Position numbers and translations under genes: made by a program. This document shows positions 19,601-27,707 of a stretch of 64,000 nucleotides of DNA, piece by piece. Each line of letters opens with the position of its first letter. Position 1 is the first letter of the stretch. Source of the DNA: JAVBPA01 sp031549925 (GTDB lineage Bacteria; Bacillota; Clostridia; Oscillospirales; CAG-272); the NCBI GenBank assembly GCA_031549925.1, contig JAVBPA010000017.1:25437-89436 (forward strand), written 5' to 3'. The notes beneath the pieces were generated by a model that searched no databases, was not told the DNA's origin, and was given only the letters and a program-made list of their open reading frames with translations.

Positions 19601-20195
19601 GGATCGCGTTCGCGAGGGCGAATACATCGAAAAAGGTACTCCTCTGACCGAAGGAAGCATGTATCCCGCAGATATACTGAGAATACGCGGACTTGAAGCT
19701 GTTTACGATTATATTATACGTGAAGTTCAGGCTGTTTACAGAATGCAAAGCGTTAAAATAAACGATAAACATATAGAAGTTATAGCCCGTCAAATGACAC
19801 GCAAGGTAAAAGTGGAAGATGCTGGAGATACAGATTTGCTGCTTGGCGCGTTTGTTGACATAAATGAATTTGAACGCGAAAACGAATCGATCAGCAATCG
19901 TGTAAAAGCGGGAGAATTGGATTTAAGAATGGCTGTTATGTCTCCGATTGTTCAGGGTATTACAAAGGCTTCGCTGCTTACAGATTCATTTTTATCTGCC
20001 GCTTCATTCCAAGAAACGACAAAAGTTTTAACCGAAGCGGCTATCAGAGGAAAAGTTGATCATTTGCTGGGGCTTAAAGAAAATGTTATTATCGGTAAAT
20101 TAATTCCTGCCGGAACAGGCATGGAAAGATACCGTAATGTTGAAATTGAACAGGTTTCGGAAGCAAACGATTCCGATTATGAAGACCGTATATAA
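16617..20195 (+). CDS. rpoC: DNA-directed RNA polymerase beta' subunit
   Basis: 1192 aa, normal for Firmicutes. The N-terminal zinc-binding domain (CLCG and CEKCG, about residues 60-78) is present. The Mg-chelating NADFDGDQM motif is at about residues 445-453. The trigger-loop region GEPGTQLTMRTFHTGG and the second zinc site (CRAKHGVCSRCYG) are intact. It is cotranscribed with rpoB, with GGGAGG before the start. No convincing terminator follows; a separate promoter drives the str operon downstream. Confidence 0.99.
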   Translation: MEKNIFDSIKIGLASPEMIRKWSFGEVKKPETINYRTLKAERDGLFCERIFGPTKDWECLCGRYKRVKFKGKTCEKCGVEVTTKKVRRERMGHIELAAPVSHIWYFRAIPSRIGLLLDISPRLLEKVLYFAQYIVIDPGNTPLSKNQLLTEREYRDSYERYEEEFKVGMGAEAIKRLLMEINIEELSQKLKNDLANSSGQKKLRIIKRLEVVEAFRKSGNRPEWMILDAIPVIPPEIRPMVQLDGGRFASSDLNDLYRRVINRNNRLRRLQELAAPDIIIRNEKRMLQEAVDALIDNGRRGKPVTGPNQRPLKSLSEMLRGKQGRFRQNLLGKRVDYSGRSVIVVGPELKIYQCGLPKEMALELFKPFVMKRLVETQKASNIKDAKKKVEKINNDVWDALEMVIKEHPVLLNRAPTLHRLSIQAFEPILVEGKAIKLHPLVCTAFNADFDGDQMPVHVPLSAEAQAEARFLMLSANNLLKPVDGRAVTVPSQDMVLGSYYLTMEKEGKGEGHVYRDYNEAVMAYENGDLALHAPIKIRVEKEIDGVKVSGLIDATLGRLIFNRPLPQDLGWVDRSDPNKALDLEIMFVCGKNELGLIVDRCIKKHGLSKTAQVLDDIKAMGFKYSTQGAISLSIADITIPKEKAKLIAEAEKRVDNILEHYNNGELTEAERYKNVIDTWEKTTDDIVKALQNGFERDNPIKMMSDSGARGNITQMRQLAGMRGLMYTATGKKMEIPIKSNFREGLNILEYFAAARGARKTLSDTALRTADSGYLTRRLVDVSQDVIIREDDCGTVKGITVSQIITEEDKESDRSNVLETLKERITGRFVIGDVINPKNGEVIVVNNTMVSEEQADDIVKCGIEKVTVRSILYCRAKHGVCSRCYGADLALGIPVNVGEAVGIIAAQSIGEPGTQLTMRTFHTGGVAGSDITQGLPRVEELFEARKPKKTAVIAEINGRISIQDIKRMRGIVITPDDIMDATPPVTYQIPYGVAIKDRVREGEYIEKGTPLTEGSMYPADILRIRGLEAVYDYIIREVQAVYRMQSVKINDKHIEVIARQMTRKVKVEDAGDTDLLLGAFVDINEFERENESISNRVKAGELDLRMAVMSPIVQGITKASLLTDSFLSAASFQETTKVLTEAAIRGKVDHLLGLKENVIIGKLIPAGTGMERYRNVEIEQVSEANDSDYEDRI

Positions 20196-20315
20196 AAAAA
20201 TTACCGAAGCGGTATGCGTTGAATAAAAATATAAAAATATATTGATAAATCACGGCGGTTTAATATCCGATAAATTGTGCATTTGACAGAAAATATTGTA
20301 TAATTATATTCACTA

Positions 20316-20345
20316 TTGACAAATATATTGTTAAAGTGTTATAAT
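20316..20345 (+). promoter_or_regulatory. Promoter of the str operon (rpsL-rpsG-fusA-tuf)
   Basis: TTGACA (20316-20321) and TATAAT (20340-20345) with an 18-bp spacer, 225 bp upstream of rpsL. The 20196-20569 gap otherwise holds an AT-rich leader with a weak hairpin around 20507-20526 and a strong AAGGAGGA ribosome binding site. No ORF was seen in it. Confidence 0.75.
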
Positions 20346-20569
20346 GAACAATTGAATTATGGTTTTGTTTTAAGTGGAAAACGGATTTTACTAAAAATTG
20401 TTTAAGACTTAGAAACTGCAAATTATAGACTAAATTCGTTAGATATCAAAACATAAATCAGTTTCGATGGAACCCAAATTTATTTTATTGTAAACCATAC
20501 AAAAAAACAGTCTTGAGATTGTTTGATTGGTTTAATATATATTAAAATTCTAAAAGAAGGAGGAAAAAT

Positions 20570-20986
20570 ATGCCGACATTTAATCAACTTGTCAGACAGG
20601 GTCGCGAAGATAAAACATATAAATCAAAGGCTCCGGTTTTACAGAAAAATGTTAACAGACTTCAAAATGTTACACTGAATCAAAGTTCACCGCAAAAGAG
20701 AGGCGTTTGTACGGTTGTTAAAACAACTACGCCTAAAAAACCTAACTCAGCTATCCGTAAAATTGCTAAGGTTCGTTTAACAAATGATCTCGAAGTAAAT
20801 ACCTATATTCCCGGAATCGGCCATAATCTTCAGGAACACTCAGTAGTTCTGATAAGAGGCGGACGCGTACGCGATTTGCCTGGTGTGCGTTATCATATCA
20901 TACGCGGAACTCTTGACGCTCAGGGCGTTGCAAACCGCAAGCAGGGACGTTCCAAATACGGTGCAAAACGTCCGAAGAAAAAATAA
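20570..20986 (+). CDS. rpsL: 30S ribosomal protein S12
   Basis: 138 aa. Decoding-centre protein of the 30S subunit. The conserved TTTPKKPNSAIRK loop keeps both Lys residues (K42/K43 region). The second conserved loop reads GGRVRDLPGVRYH, where nearly all bacteria have GGRVKDLPGVRYH. Arg is therefore natural at the position known as K87 (E. coli) or K88 (M. tuberculosis), residue 101 here. The adjacent Asp that RimO methylthiolates is kept. A very strong AAGGAGGA site precedes the start. Confidence 0.98.
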   Translation: MPTFNQLVRQGREDKTYKSKAPVLQKNVNRLQNVTLNQSSPQKRGVCTVVKTTTPKKPNSAIRKIAKVRLTNDLEVNTYIPGIGHNLQEHSVVLIRGGRVRDLPGVRYHIIRGTLDAQGVANRKQGRSKYGAKRPKKK

Positions 20987-21227
20987 TTAAGCAAAATTAA
21001 CAAACACCGCATAATCACAGACTGACTAGTTGCGGGCGGAAAATAATTAATGTATTACCGCATGCAGGGTATATAAATTATTCTGACATGTTTTATATAG
21101 ATTAAAATACTTACGCCTCAATCAGTATTTACGAAAATTAAATATTTCGAGTACCTGTGATATCATTATCAGAACAGCCGCAATTAAAATATTAAGCGGC
21201 GAGTTCCTTATGAAGGAGGGAAGATCA
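20987..21227 (+). promoter_or_regulatory. rpsL-rpsG intercistronic region with possible S7 control structure
   Basis: 241 nt, long for this junction. GCCGC (21177-21181) and GCGGC (21196-21200) form a hairpin just before the rpsG ribosome binding site. CCGCAA (21178-21183) could instead pair with TTGCGG at 21030-21035, giving mutually exclusive folds. TCCTT around 21204-21209 can also pair with AAGGA of the Shine-Dalgarno sequence. In E. coli S7 represses translation through the S12-S7 spacer, so this is a candidate S7 site (inference). Confidence 0.35.
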
Positions 21228-21698
21228 GTGCCGAGAAGAGGTAAAATATCCAAAAGAGACGTGCTTCCGGATCCGCTTTATAATTCTAAACTTGTTACAA
21301 AATTGGTTAACAATATTATGTACGACGGAAAAAAAGGTGTAGCACAAAAAATAGTTTATGACGCTTTCGTTATAATTGAAGCAAAAAGCGGTAAAAATCC
21401 GCTTGAAGCCTTCTCAACAGCGCTTGAAAATATAATGCCGGTTCTTGAAGTTAAGGCGAGACGTGTCGGAGGAAGCACATATCAGGTTCCGATGGAAGTA
21501 AGAACAGAACGCCGTCAAACATTAGGACTGCGTTGGCTTACATCATATTCAAGATCACGCAATGAAAGAACAATGGCGGAAAGATTGGCCGGGGAAATCA
21601 TTGATGCGGTCAATAACACGGGCGCAGCCGTTAAAAAGAGAGATGAGACACACCGTATGGCAGAAGCTAATAAGGCGTTCTCACACTACAAATATTAA
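21228..21698 (+). CDS. rpsG: 30S ribosomal protein S7
   Basis: 156 aa from a GTG start at 21228, preferred over the in-frame ATG at 21210. The GGAGGG site would lie inside the longer reading, and the shorter one begins with the universal VPRRGKISKRDVLPDP. S7 nucleates assembly of the 30S head and contacts the E-site tRNA. The conserved GGSTYQVPMEVR and RWLTSYSR segments are intact. Second gene of the str operon. Confidence 0.97.
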   Translation: MPRRGKISKRDVLPDPLYNSKLVTKLVNNIMYDGKKGVAQKIVYDAFVIIEAKSGKNPLEAFSTALENIMPVLEVKARRVGGSTYQVPMEVRTERRQTLGLRWLTSYSRSRNERTMAERLAGEIIDAVNNTGAAVKKRDETHRMAEANKAFSHYKY

Positions 21699-21762
21699 TA
21701 TTGATTTAGTATTTGTAAAACAATTGATTATATAATCGTAATATTAGGAGAGAAATAAGTAG

Positions 21763-23835
21763 ATGCCAAGAGAATATCCCCTGCAAAAAACCCGGAATAT
21801 TGGCATAATGGCGCATATCGATGCAGGTAAGACCACGACATCAGAACGCATTCTGTTTTATACCGGTAAAAATTATAAAATGGGTGAAGTTCATGAAGGC
21901 GCGGCCACAATGGACTGGATGGAACAGGAGCAGGAGAGGGGAATAACAATTACTTCTGCCGCAACCACTTGTTATTGGAAAGAAAACCGTATTAATATCA
22001 TCGACACACCCGGACATGTTGATTTTACAGTGGAAGTTGAACGTTCGCTGAGAGTTTTAGATGGTTCTGTAACAGTATTCTGCGCGAAAGGCGGAGTGGA
22101 ACCTCAGTCTGAAACCGTATGGCGTCAAGCTGATAAATACGGCGTACCGCGTATGGCTTATGTAAATAAAATGGACATAACCGGTGCGAATTTTTTCAGA
22201 GTAGTCGATATGATGCGTGACCGTCTGAAGACAAATCCGGTGCCGATACAGCTCCCGATGGGCATGGAGGATAATTTTCGCGGTATTATAGATCTGGTCG
22301 AAATGAATTCTGTCGTGTTTTATGATGATCTCGGAAAAGACATGCGCGTTGAACCGATCCCGGATGATATGATGGAGCTTGCTTCCAAATATCGTTTGAG
22401 CTTAACGGAATCCGTTGCCGAAACCGATGAAGATTTATTCATAAAATACTGCGAAGGCGAAGAAGTTACAGCCGATGAATTAAAAACCGCTATACGCAAA
22501 GCTACTATAGCCAATAAAATAGTTCCGGTTATATGCGGTACTTCCTATAAAAATAAAGGAATACAAAAACTGCTTGACGCTGTAGTCGATTACATGCCTT
22601 CACCTGTTGACGTTCCTTCGATTAAGGGAGTAAATCCGGAAACGGAAAAGGAAGAAGAAAGACCTTCATCCGATGAAGAACCTTTTTCCGCACTTGCTTT
22701 TAAAATAATGACGGATCCGTTTGTTGGAAAACTTTGTTTCTTCCGTGTTTATTCAGGAAGTATCGAATCGGGGTCGCAGGTATACAATTCGACAAAAGGC
22801 AATACAGAGCGTTTAGGACGTATTCTTCAAATGCATTCAAACGACCGTACGGATATAAGCGTATGCTACAGCGGAGATATAGCTGCGGCAGTCGGGCTGA
22901 AAAATACCACGACAGGCGATACGTTATGCGATAAAAAATCCCCGGTAATACTTGAATCAATGGAATTCCCGGAACCTGTCATAAGAGTTGCTATAGAACC
23001 GAAAACTAAGGCAGGGCAGGAAAAAATGGGAGTCGGTTTATCTAAACTGGCAGAAGAAGATCCTACGTTCCGCACATATACCGATGAGGAAACCGGACAA
23101 ACCATTATAGCAGGTATGGGTGAGCTTCACCTCGAAATAATAGTTGATCGTTTGCTTCGCGAATTTAAAGTCGAAGCTAATGTAGGAAAACCCCAAGTTT
23201 CATATAAAGAAACAATCAGAAAAAGCGCGAACTACGATTGTAAATATGCACGTCAAACCGGAGGTCACGGACAATACGGTCATGTTAAACTTACAATCGA
23301 ACCCAACGAACCCGGTAAAGGCAATGAATTTATCAATAAGATTGTCGGAGGAGTTATCCCGAAAGAATATATATCTTCTGTTGAAGAGGGTGTAAAGAGC
23401 GCAATGCAATCGGGAGTTCTCGGCGGTTATAATGTTGTTGACGTAATTGTGACTTTGTACGATGGTTCATATCATGAGGTGGATTCATCTGAGCTTGCAT
23501 TTAAAATAGCCGCATCCATGGCTTTCAAGGAAGCTATGAAGCTGGCTAATCCTACTTTAACCGAACCGGTTATGAAAGTAGTAGTAATCGCACCTGATGA
23601 TTATCTCGGCGAAGTATTGGGAGATTTAAACTCGCGCCGCGGACAAATACAGCAAATGGAAGCGCTTTCCGGAGGCCAGCAAATAACCGCTACCGTTCCG
23701 CTTTCATCAATGTTCGGATATGCCACGGATCTTCGTTCAAGAACACAGGGACGCGGAGTATATTCGATGGAACCGAGCCATTTTGCGGAAGTTCCGAAAT
23801 CATTGCTGGAATCGCTTATTTCCGGACGCAATTAG
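21763..23835 (+). CDS. fusA: Elongation factor G
   Basis: 690 aa. GTPase that drives ribosomal translocation and, with RRF, recycling. G1 is AHIDAGKTTT (residues about 16-25), the switch I region has RGITITSAATT, G3 is DTPGH and G4 is NKMD. Domain IV retains the RQTGGHGQYGHV loop. AGGAG lies 11 bp before ATG. Third gene of the str operon. Confidence 0.98.
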   Translation: MPREYPLQKTRNIGIMAHIDAGKTTTSERILFYTGKNYKMGEVHEGAATMDWMEQEQERGITITSAATTCYWKENRINIIDTPGHVDFTVEVERSLRVLDGSVTVFCAKGGVEPQSETVWRQADKYGVPRMAYVNKMDITGANFFRVVDMMRDRLKTNPVPIQLPMGMEDNFRGIIDLVEMNSVVFYDDLGKDMRVEPIPDDMMELASKYRLSLTESVAETDEDLFIKYCEGEEVTADELKTAIRKATIANKIVPVICGTSYKNKGIQKLLDAVVDYMPSPVDVPSIKGVNPETEKEEERPSSDEEPFSALAFKIMTDPFVGKLCFFRVYSGSIESGSQVYNSTKGNTERLGRILQMHSNDRTDISVCYSGDIAAAVGLKNTTTGDTLCDKKSPVILESMEFPEPVIRVAIEPKTKAGQEKMGVGLSKLAEEDPTFRTYTDEETGQTIIAGMGELHLEIIVDRLLREFKVEANVGKPQVSYKETIRKSANYDCKYARQTGGHGQYGHVKLTIEPNEPGKGNEFINKIVGGVIPKEYISSVEEGVKSAMQSGVLGGYNVVDVIVTLYDGSYHEVDSSELAFKIAASMAFKEAMKLANPTLTEPVMKVVVIAPDDYLGEVLGDLNSRRGQIQQMEALSGGQQITATVPLSSMFGYATDLRSRTQGRGVYSMEPSHFAEVPKSLLESLISGRN

Positions 23836-23917
23836 TACAAATACAATTATCGCATTTTGATAAATTTTAAAACAATTAATAAATAAACAATTCATTCTAT
23901 TTAGGAGGAATATAATA

Positions 23918-25120
23918 ATGGCTAAGGCGCATTTTGAGAGAAACAAACCTCATGTAAACATCGGAACAATCGGCCACGTTGACCACGGTAAAACAACACT
24001 TACAGCGGCAATTACAAAAACCCTTTCTCTGGGAAATGAAAAAATAGAATTTTTAGCATATGACCAGATAGACAACGCTCCCGAAGAAAAAGCACGCGGT
24101 ATTACAATCAATACCCGTCACGTTGAATACGAAACAGCTAACCGCCACTACGCTCACGTTGACTGCCCCGGCCACGCCGACTATATTAAAAACATGATTA
24201 CAGGCGCAGCTCAGATGGACGGTGCTATACTTGTCGTTGCGGCTTCCGACGGTCCGCTCCAGCAGACACGCGAACACGTTCTTCTTGCCCGTCAGGTTGA
24301 AGTTCCCCAGCTCGTAGTATTCATGAACAAAGTTGATTTGGTTGACGACGAAGAACTTCTTGATTTAGTTGATATGGAAGTACGTGACTTGTTAAGCCAG
24401 TACGATTTTGACGGTGATAATGTACCGATAATCCGCGGTTCAGCCCGCAACGCTCTCGAAAGCACTTCAAGAAATATAAATGATCCGGAATATGCTTGTA
24501 TTCGCGAACTCATGGAAGCTGTTGACTCTTATATACCGACTCCGGAAAGAAAGAGCGCTCTGCCTTTCTTAATGCCTGTTGAAGACGTATTTTCAATCAC
24601 AGGACGCGGAACAGTCGCTACCGGACGTGTTGAACGCGGTACAGTTAAAGTCGGCGATACAGTTGAACTTGTTGGTCTTTCAGAAGAAAAGAAAAACACA
24701 GTTGTTACAGGCGTAGAAATGTTCCGTAAACTCCTTGACAGTGCTGAAGCAGGCGATAACATAGGTCTTCTTCTTCGCGGCGTTCAAAAGAATGAAATCG
24801 AACGCGGTCAGGTACTTTGCAAACCCGGTTCAATTCAGCCCCACACAAAATTTGTAGGACAGGTTTACGTTCTTTCTGAAAAAGAAGGCGGACGTTCAAA
24901 ACCGTTCTTACCCGGATACCGTCCTCAGTTTTACTTCAGAACAACTGACGTTACAGGCGTTATCGGTCTTCCCGAAGGCGTTGAAATGTGCCGCCCCGGT
25001 GATAACGTTGATATAACTGTTGAACTTATCACACCTATAGCTATTGAAAAAGGACTTCGCTTTGCTATCCGTGAAGGCGGAAGAACCGTCGGATCAGGCG
25101 TTGTTGTTGAAATATTATAA
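23918..25120 (+). CDS. tuf: Elongation factor Tu
   Basis: 400 aa. Delivers aminoacyl-tRNA to the ribosomal A site. G1 is GHVDHGKTTL, the effector loop is RGITIN, G3 is DCPGHADY and G4 is NKVD. It has the noticeably C-rich third-position codon bias expected of the most highly expressed gene in the window. AGGAGGA precedes the start and a strong terminator follows the stop. Confidence 0.99.
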   Translation: MAKAHFERNKPHVNIGTIGHVDHGKTTLTAAITKTLSLGNEKIEFLAYDQIDNAPEEKARGITINTRHVEYETANRHYAHVDCPGHADYIKNMITGAAQMDGAILVVAASDGPLQQTREHVLLARQVEVPQLVVFMNKVDLVDDEELLDLVDMEVRDLLSQYDFDGDNVPIIRGSARNALESTSRNINDPEYACIRELMEAVDSYIPTPERKSALPFLMPVEDVFSITGRGTVATGRVERGTVKVGDTVELVGLSEEKKNTVVTGVEMFRKLLDSAEAGDNIGLLLRGVQKNEIERGQVLCKPGSIQPHTKFVGQVYVLSEKEGGRSKPFLPGYRPQFYFRTTDVTGVIGLPEGVEMCRPGDNVDITVELITPIAIEKGLRFAIREGGRTVGSGVVVEIL

Positions 25121-25158
25121 TATATTGTCTGATAAATAATAAATTATAAAAAATTATT

Positions 25159-25199
25159 AAATCTCTTGTAAACAAACTTACAGGAGATTTTCTTTTTTT
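25159..25199 (+). terminator. Intrinsic terminator of the str operon
   Basis: A 12-13-bp stem (25159-25172 with 25178-25190) with a short loop is followed by TCTTTTTTT. The remaining bases to 25466 are AT-rich; a TATAAT at 25440-25445 has no good -35, and nothing else was recognised. Confidence 0.9.
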
Positions 25200-25466
25200 G
25201 TAAAATGGTTGACTTATTAATAAAAATATTATATATTATTGTATATGGTAACATAATTTAAAATAATCTGTTTGTGAAAAAGCAAAACAAAAATGAATTT
25301 GTTTCAAAATTTTTATATGATTAAATATTTTATATCAAAATGCAGCATATGAATATATTAAAGATATTATATTTAGTTGCTCAAAAATATTATTTTTATT
25401 CAAAAAAGATTATCAGATTTATTTTAAGTTTTTTTATTATATAATTTAATGAATGGATGAAAAGTA

Positions 25467-26006
25467 ATGTCGGTTGGCAAAGTCAATAATATAAAGAGAA
25501 TGGTATATATCAGCATAGGTGTGGCTTTAACTGTCGCTTTGATTTATATATTGAGATTCCCTATATTTTTACCGTTTTTAGAATATGATCCGGGTGATAT
25601 ACCGATTTATTTTTGTACATTCCTTTTCGGCCCTGTAACCGGATTTGTTATTACCGTCATAGCCTCCATTATACAGGGAATAACGGTAAGCTCCGGAAGC
25701 GGTTGGGTCGGAATAATAATGCATATATTTGCAACCGGAGCATTTTCTCTTGTTGCCGGTTTTATTTATTACAGAAAGAAAAACATATATAATCTATTAA
25801 TCGCATCTATTGTAGGTTCGGCAACGGTTATAGTTACTATGGTTTTTTGGAATTTAATTTTTACTCCGTTTTTCATGGGAGTGGATATCGGCAGTGTCAT
25901 CAGTATTCTGCCTTTGATTATCGCATTTAATTTAATAAAAGTATTAATAAATGTTACATTAAGCGTGATACTGTATAATACTACTAACAAATACATAACT
26001 TTTTGA
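25467..26006 (+). CDS. ECF transporter S component, RibU-like (probable riboflavin)
   Basis: 179 aa with about six hydrophobic helices. The segment LPFLEYDPGDIPIYFCTFLFGPVTG corresponds to the substrate-binding loop of RibU-type S components, which capture riboflavin and use a shared EcfAAT energising module. No EcfA or EcfT gene is present here and no FMN riboswitch was seen upstream, so the riboflavin assignment rests on the protein motif alone. Translation initiation signals are weak. It lies upstream of, but is independent from, the metK riboswitch. Confidence 0.75.
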   Translation: MSVGKVNNIKRMVYISIGVALTVALIYILRFPIFLPFLEYDPGDIPIYFCTFLFGPVTGFVITVIASIIQGITVSSGSGWVGIIMHIFATGAFSLVAGFIYYRKKNIYNLLIASIVGSATVIVTMVFWNLIFTPFFMGVDIGSVISILPLIIAFNLIKVLINVTLSVILYNTTNKYITF

Positions 26007-26123
26007 TTTATTTTTTTGTAGAAATTAAAATATTTTTTCTTTTTTCGGTATTTAATTAAATTTTTTGTTTGCTGCATTTGTATACGGCATATACATTCGC
26101 AAACCAAACCGGAAATAGTTATA

Positions 26124-26216
26124 TTCTTATCAAGAGAGGCTGAGGGACTGGCCCTTTGAAGCCCGGCAACCTGCCCCAAAACTGAGGCAAGGTGCCAATT
26201 CCCGAGAGATGAGAAC
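26124..26216 (+). ncRNA. SAM-I (S-box) riboswitch
   Basis: The P1 stem pairs TTCTTATC (26124-26131) with GATGAGAA (26208-26215). The conserved AGAGAGGCTGAGGGACTGGC-like core, the CCCGGCAACC segment and GGTGCCAATTCC are all present in order. It binds S-adenosylmethionine and should switch off metK by favouring the terminator just downstream. Length and spacing are normal. Confidence 0.97.
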
Positions 26217-26249
26217 TTAATTTATCGATATGTACGGTATTTTATCGTT

Positions 26250-26289
26250 CCTGCCCTCGGTTTTAAAAATCCGCGGGTTTTATTTTTTG
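26250..26289 (+). terminator. Riboswitch-controlled terminator of metK
   Basis: CCCTCGG (26254-26260) pairs with CCGCGGG (26271-26277), with one mismatch, followed by TTTTATTTTTT. Its place between the SAM-I aptamer and metK is that of the expression platform. Confidence 0.8.
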
Positions 26290-26339
26290 CAAATCAAATT
26301 GTTTCAAAATATTTTATAAATATAGATTATGAGGATATT

Positions 26340-27512
26340 ATGTTTTTAAAAAAAAGATTATTTACATCAGAATCGGTTACAGAAGGACATCCTGACAAAT
26401 TATGCGATCAGGTATCGGATGGTATACTGGACGAGCTCTTAAAACTTGATAAAATGTCAAGAGTAGCGTGTGAAGTTACAGCCACTACGGGTATAATATA
26501 TATAATGGGTGAAATTACGACCGAAGCATATGTTGATTTTCAGCAGATTACAAGAGATATCGTCCGTGATATAGGTTATGACAGTTCAAAGTGCGGGTTT
26601 GATTATAAAACTTGCGCTGTATTAAATTCAATACACGAACAATCGCCGGATATTGCTCTCGGAGTAGATTTGGCTCTCGAAGCTAAAAACGGGGAGTCTT
26701 CTGATAAGTTTGATATCGGAGCGGGAGATCAGGGTATGATGTTTGGATACGCTTGCGACGAAACTCCTGAATTAATGCCTATGCCTATTTCACTTGCTCA
26801 TAAAACGGCTAAACGCTTGACTGAAGTCAGAAAAAATAAAATTCTTCCTTACTTGCGCCCCGACGGAAAAACGCAGTTTACAATCGAATATGACGGTTAC
26901 AGGCCTGTACGCATAGATACGGTAGTAGTTTCAACGCAGCACGATGAAGAGGTAAATCTCGAAACAATACGCGAAGATATTATAAAACATGTTATATATC
27001 CGAGTATACCGGAAGAACTTGATCATTCCGATATGAAAATTTATGTAAATCCTACGGGAAGATTTGTAATAGGCGGACCGATGGGAGACAGCGGACTTAC
27101 CGGAAGAAAGATAATAGTTGATACTTATGGAGGATATTCCAGGCACGGAGGAGGCGCGTTTTCGGGCAAAGACCCTACAAAAGTTGACAGAACAGCTGCT
27201 TACGCCGCAAGATATATTGCCAAAAATATAGTTACGGCGGGTTTTGCAGGGCGTTGTGAAATCCAGCTTGCTTACGCAATAGGAGTGGCAAAGCCTGTTT
27301 CGATAATGGTCGAAACATTCGGAACGGCAACTGCTGACGAAGAAAAAATCGCGGCTTTGGTTTCATCAAAAATAGATTTACGTCCTGCCGCTTTGATTGA
27401 ACGTTTTGATCTGCGCCGTCCTATATATAAAAATTTGGCGGCATACGGACATATGGGAAGAGAAGAATTACGTGTTCCGTGGGAAAATCTCGATTTAGCG
27501 ATGTCTTTTTAA
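26340..27512 (+). CDS. metK: S-adenosylmethionine synthetase
   Basis: 390 aa. Makes SAM from methionine and ATP. N-terminal TSESVTEGHPDKLCDQVSD, the GAGDQGMMFGYA ATP-binding motif and the GGGAFSGKDPTKVDRTAAY phosphate loop are intact. GAGGA precedes the ATG. Expression is controlled by the SAM-I riboswitch immediately upstream, so end-product feedback is expected. Confidence 0.98.
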   Translation: MFLKKRLFTSESVTEGHPDKLCDQVSDGILDELLKLDKMSRVACEVTATTGIIYIMGEITTEAYVDFQQITRDIVRDIGYDSSKCGFDYKTCAVLNSIHEQSPDIALGVDLALEAKNGESSDKFDIGAGDQGMMFGYACDETPELMPMPISLAHKTAKRLTEVRKNKILPYLRPDGKTQFTIEYDGYRPVRIDTVVVSTQHDEEVNLETIREDIIKHVIYPSIPEELDHSDMKIYVNPTGRFVIGGPMGDSGLTGRKIIVDTYGGYSRHGGGAFSGKDPTKVDRTAAYAARYIAKNIVTAGFAGRCEIQLAYAIGVAKPVSIMVETFGTATADEEKIAALVSSKIDLRPAALIERFDLRRPIYKNLAAYGHMGREELRVPWENLDLAMSF

Positions 27513-27540
27513 CAGTTTTTTATTATTTTTGTAGCAAACA

Positions 27541-27580
27541 ACTCCCTTTAGGCATAAAATGTCATAAGGGAGTGTGTTTA
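27541..27580 (+). terminator. Hairpin after metK (possible weak terminator)
   Basis: ACTCCCTT (27541-27548) pairs perfectly with AAGGGAGT (27566-27573) across a 17-nt loop. Only GTGTTT follows, so termination would be leaky. The right arm also contains the GGGAG that would serve the small ORF at 27582, so the hairpin may mask its ribosome binding site. Confidence 0.45.
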
Positions 27581-27581
27581 T

Positions 27582-27707
27582 ATGTCAATTGATATTTTAA
27601 CGGCAGCTGCGGAAATTGTTTTATCGGTATTTGCGGTGTACGGTATGTATTCAATAATATATGATTGTTTTTGGGGAGTTAAAAATAATGCGTCCAAAAG
27701 ATATTGA
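27582..27707 (+). CDS. Small putative membrane protein (41 aa)
   Basis: Starts ATG-TCA-ATT with GGGAG about nine bases upstream and encodes 41 residues, with one hydrophobic helix (about residues 5-28) and a basic tail ending in NNASKRY. It overlaps the chosen recD2 start by 20 bases in another frame, which could couple the two. No family was recognised. The support is the ribosome binding site, the membrane-like composition and the overlap; a chance ORF is possible. Confidence 0.45.
   Translation: MSIDILTAAAEIVLSVFAVYGMYSIIYDCFWGVKNNASKRY

Noticed and set aside
20283..20304. First TTGACA and TATAAT pair before rpsL
   Set aside because: The spacer is only 10 bp; the pair at 20316-20345 is the credible promoter.
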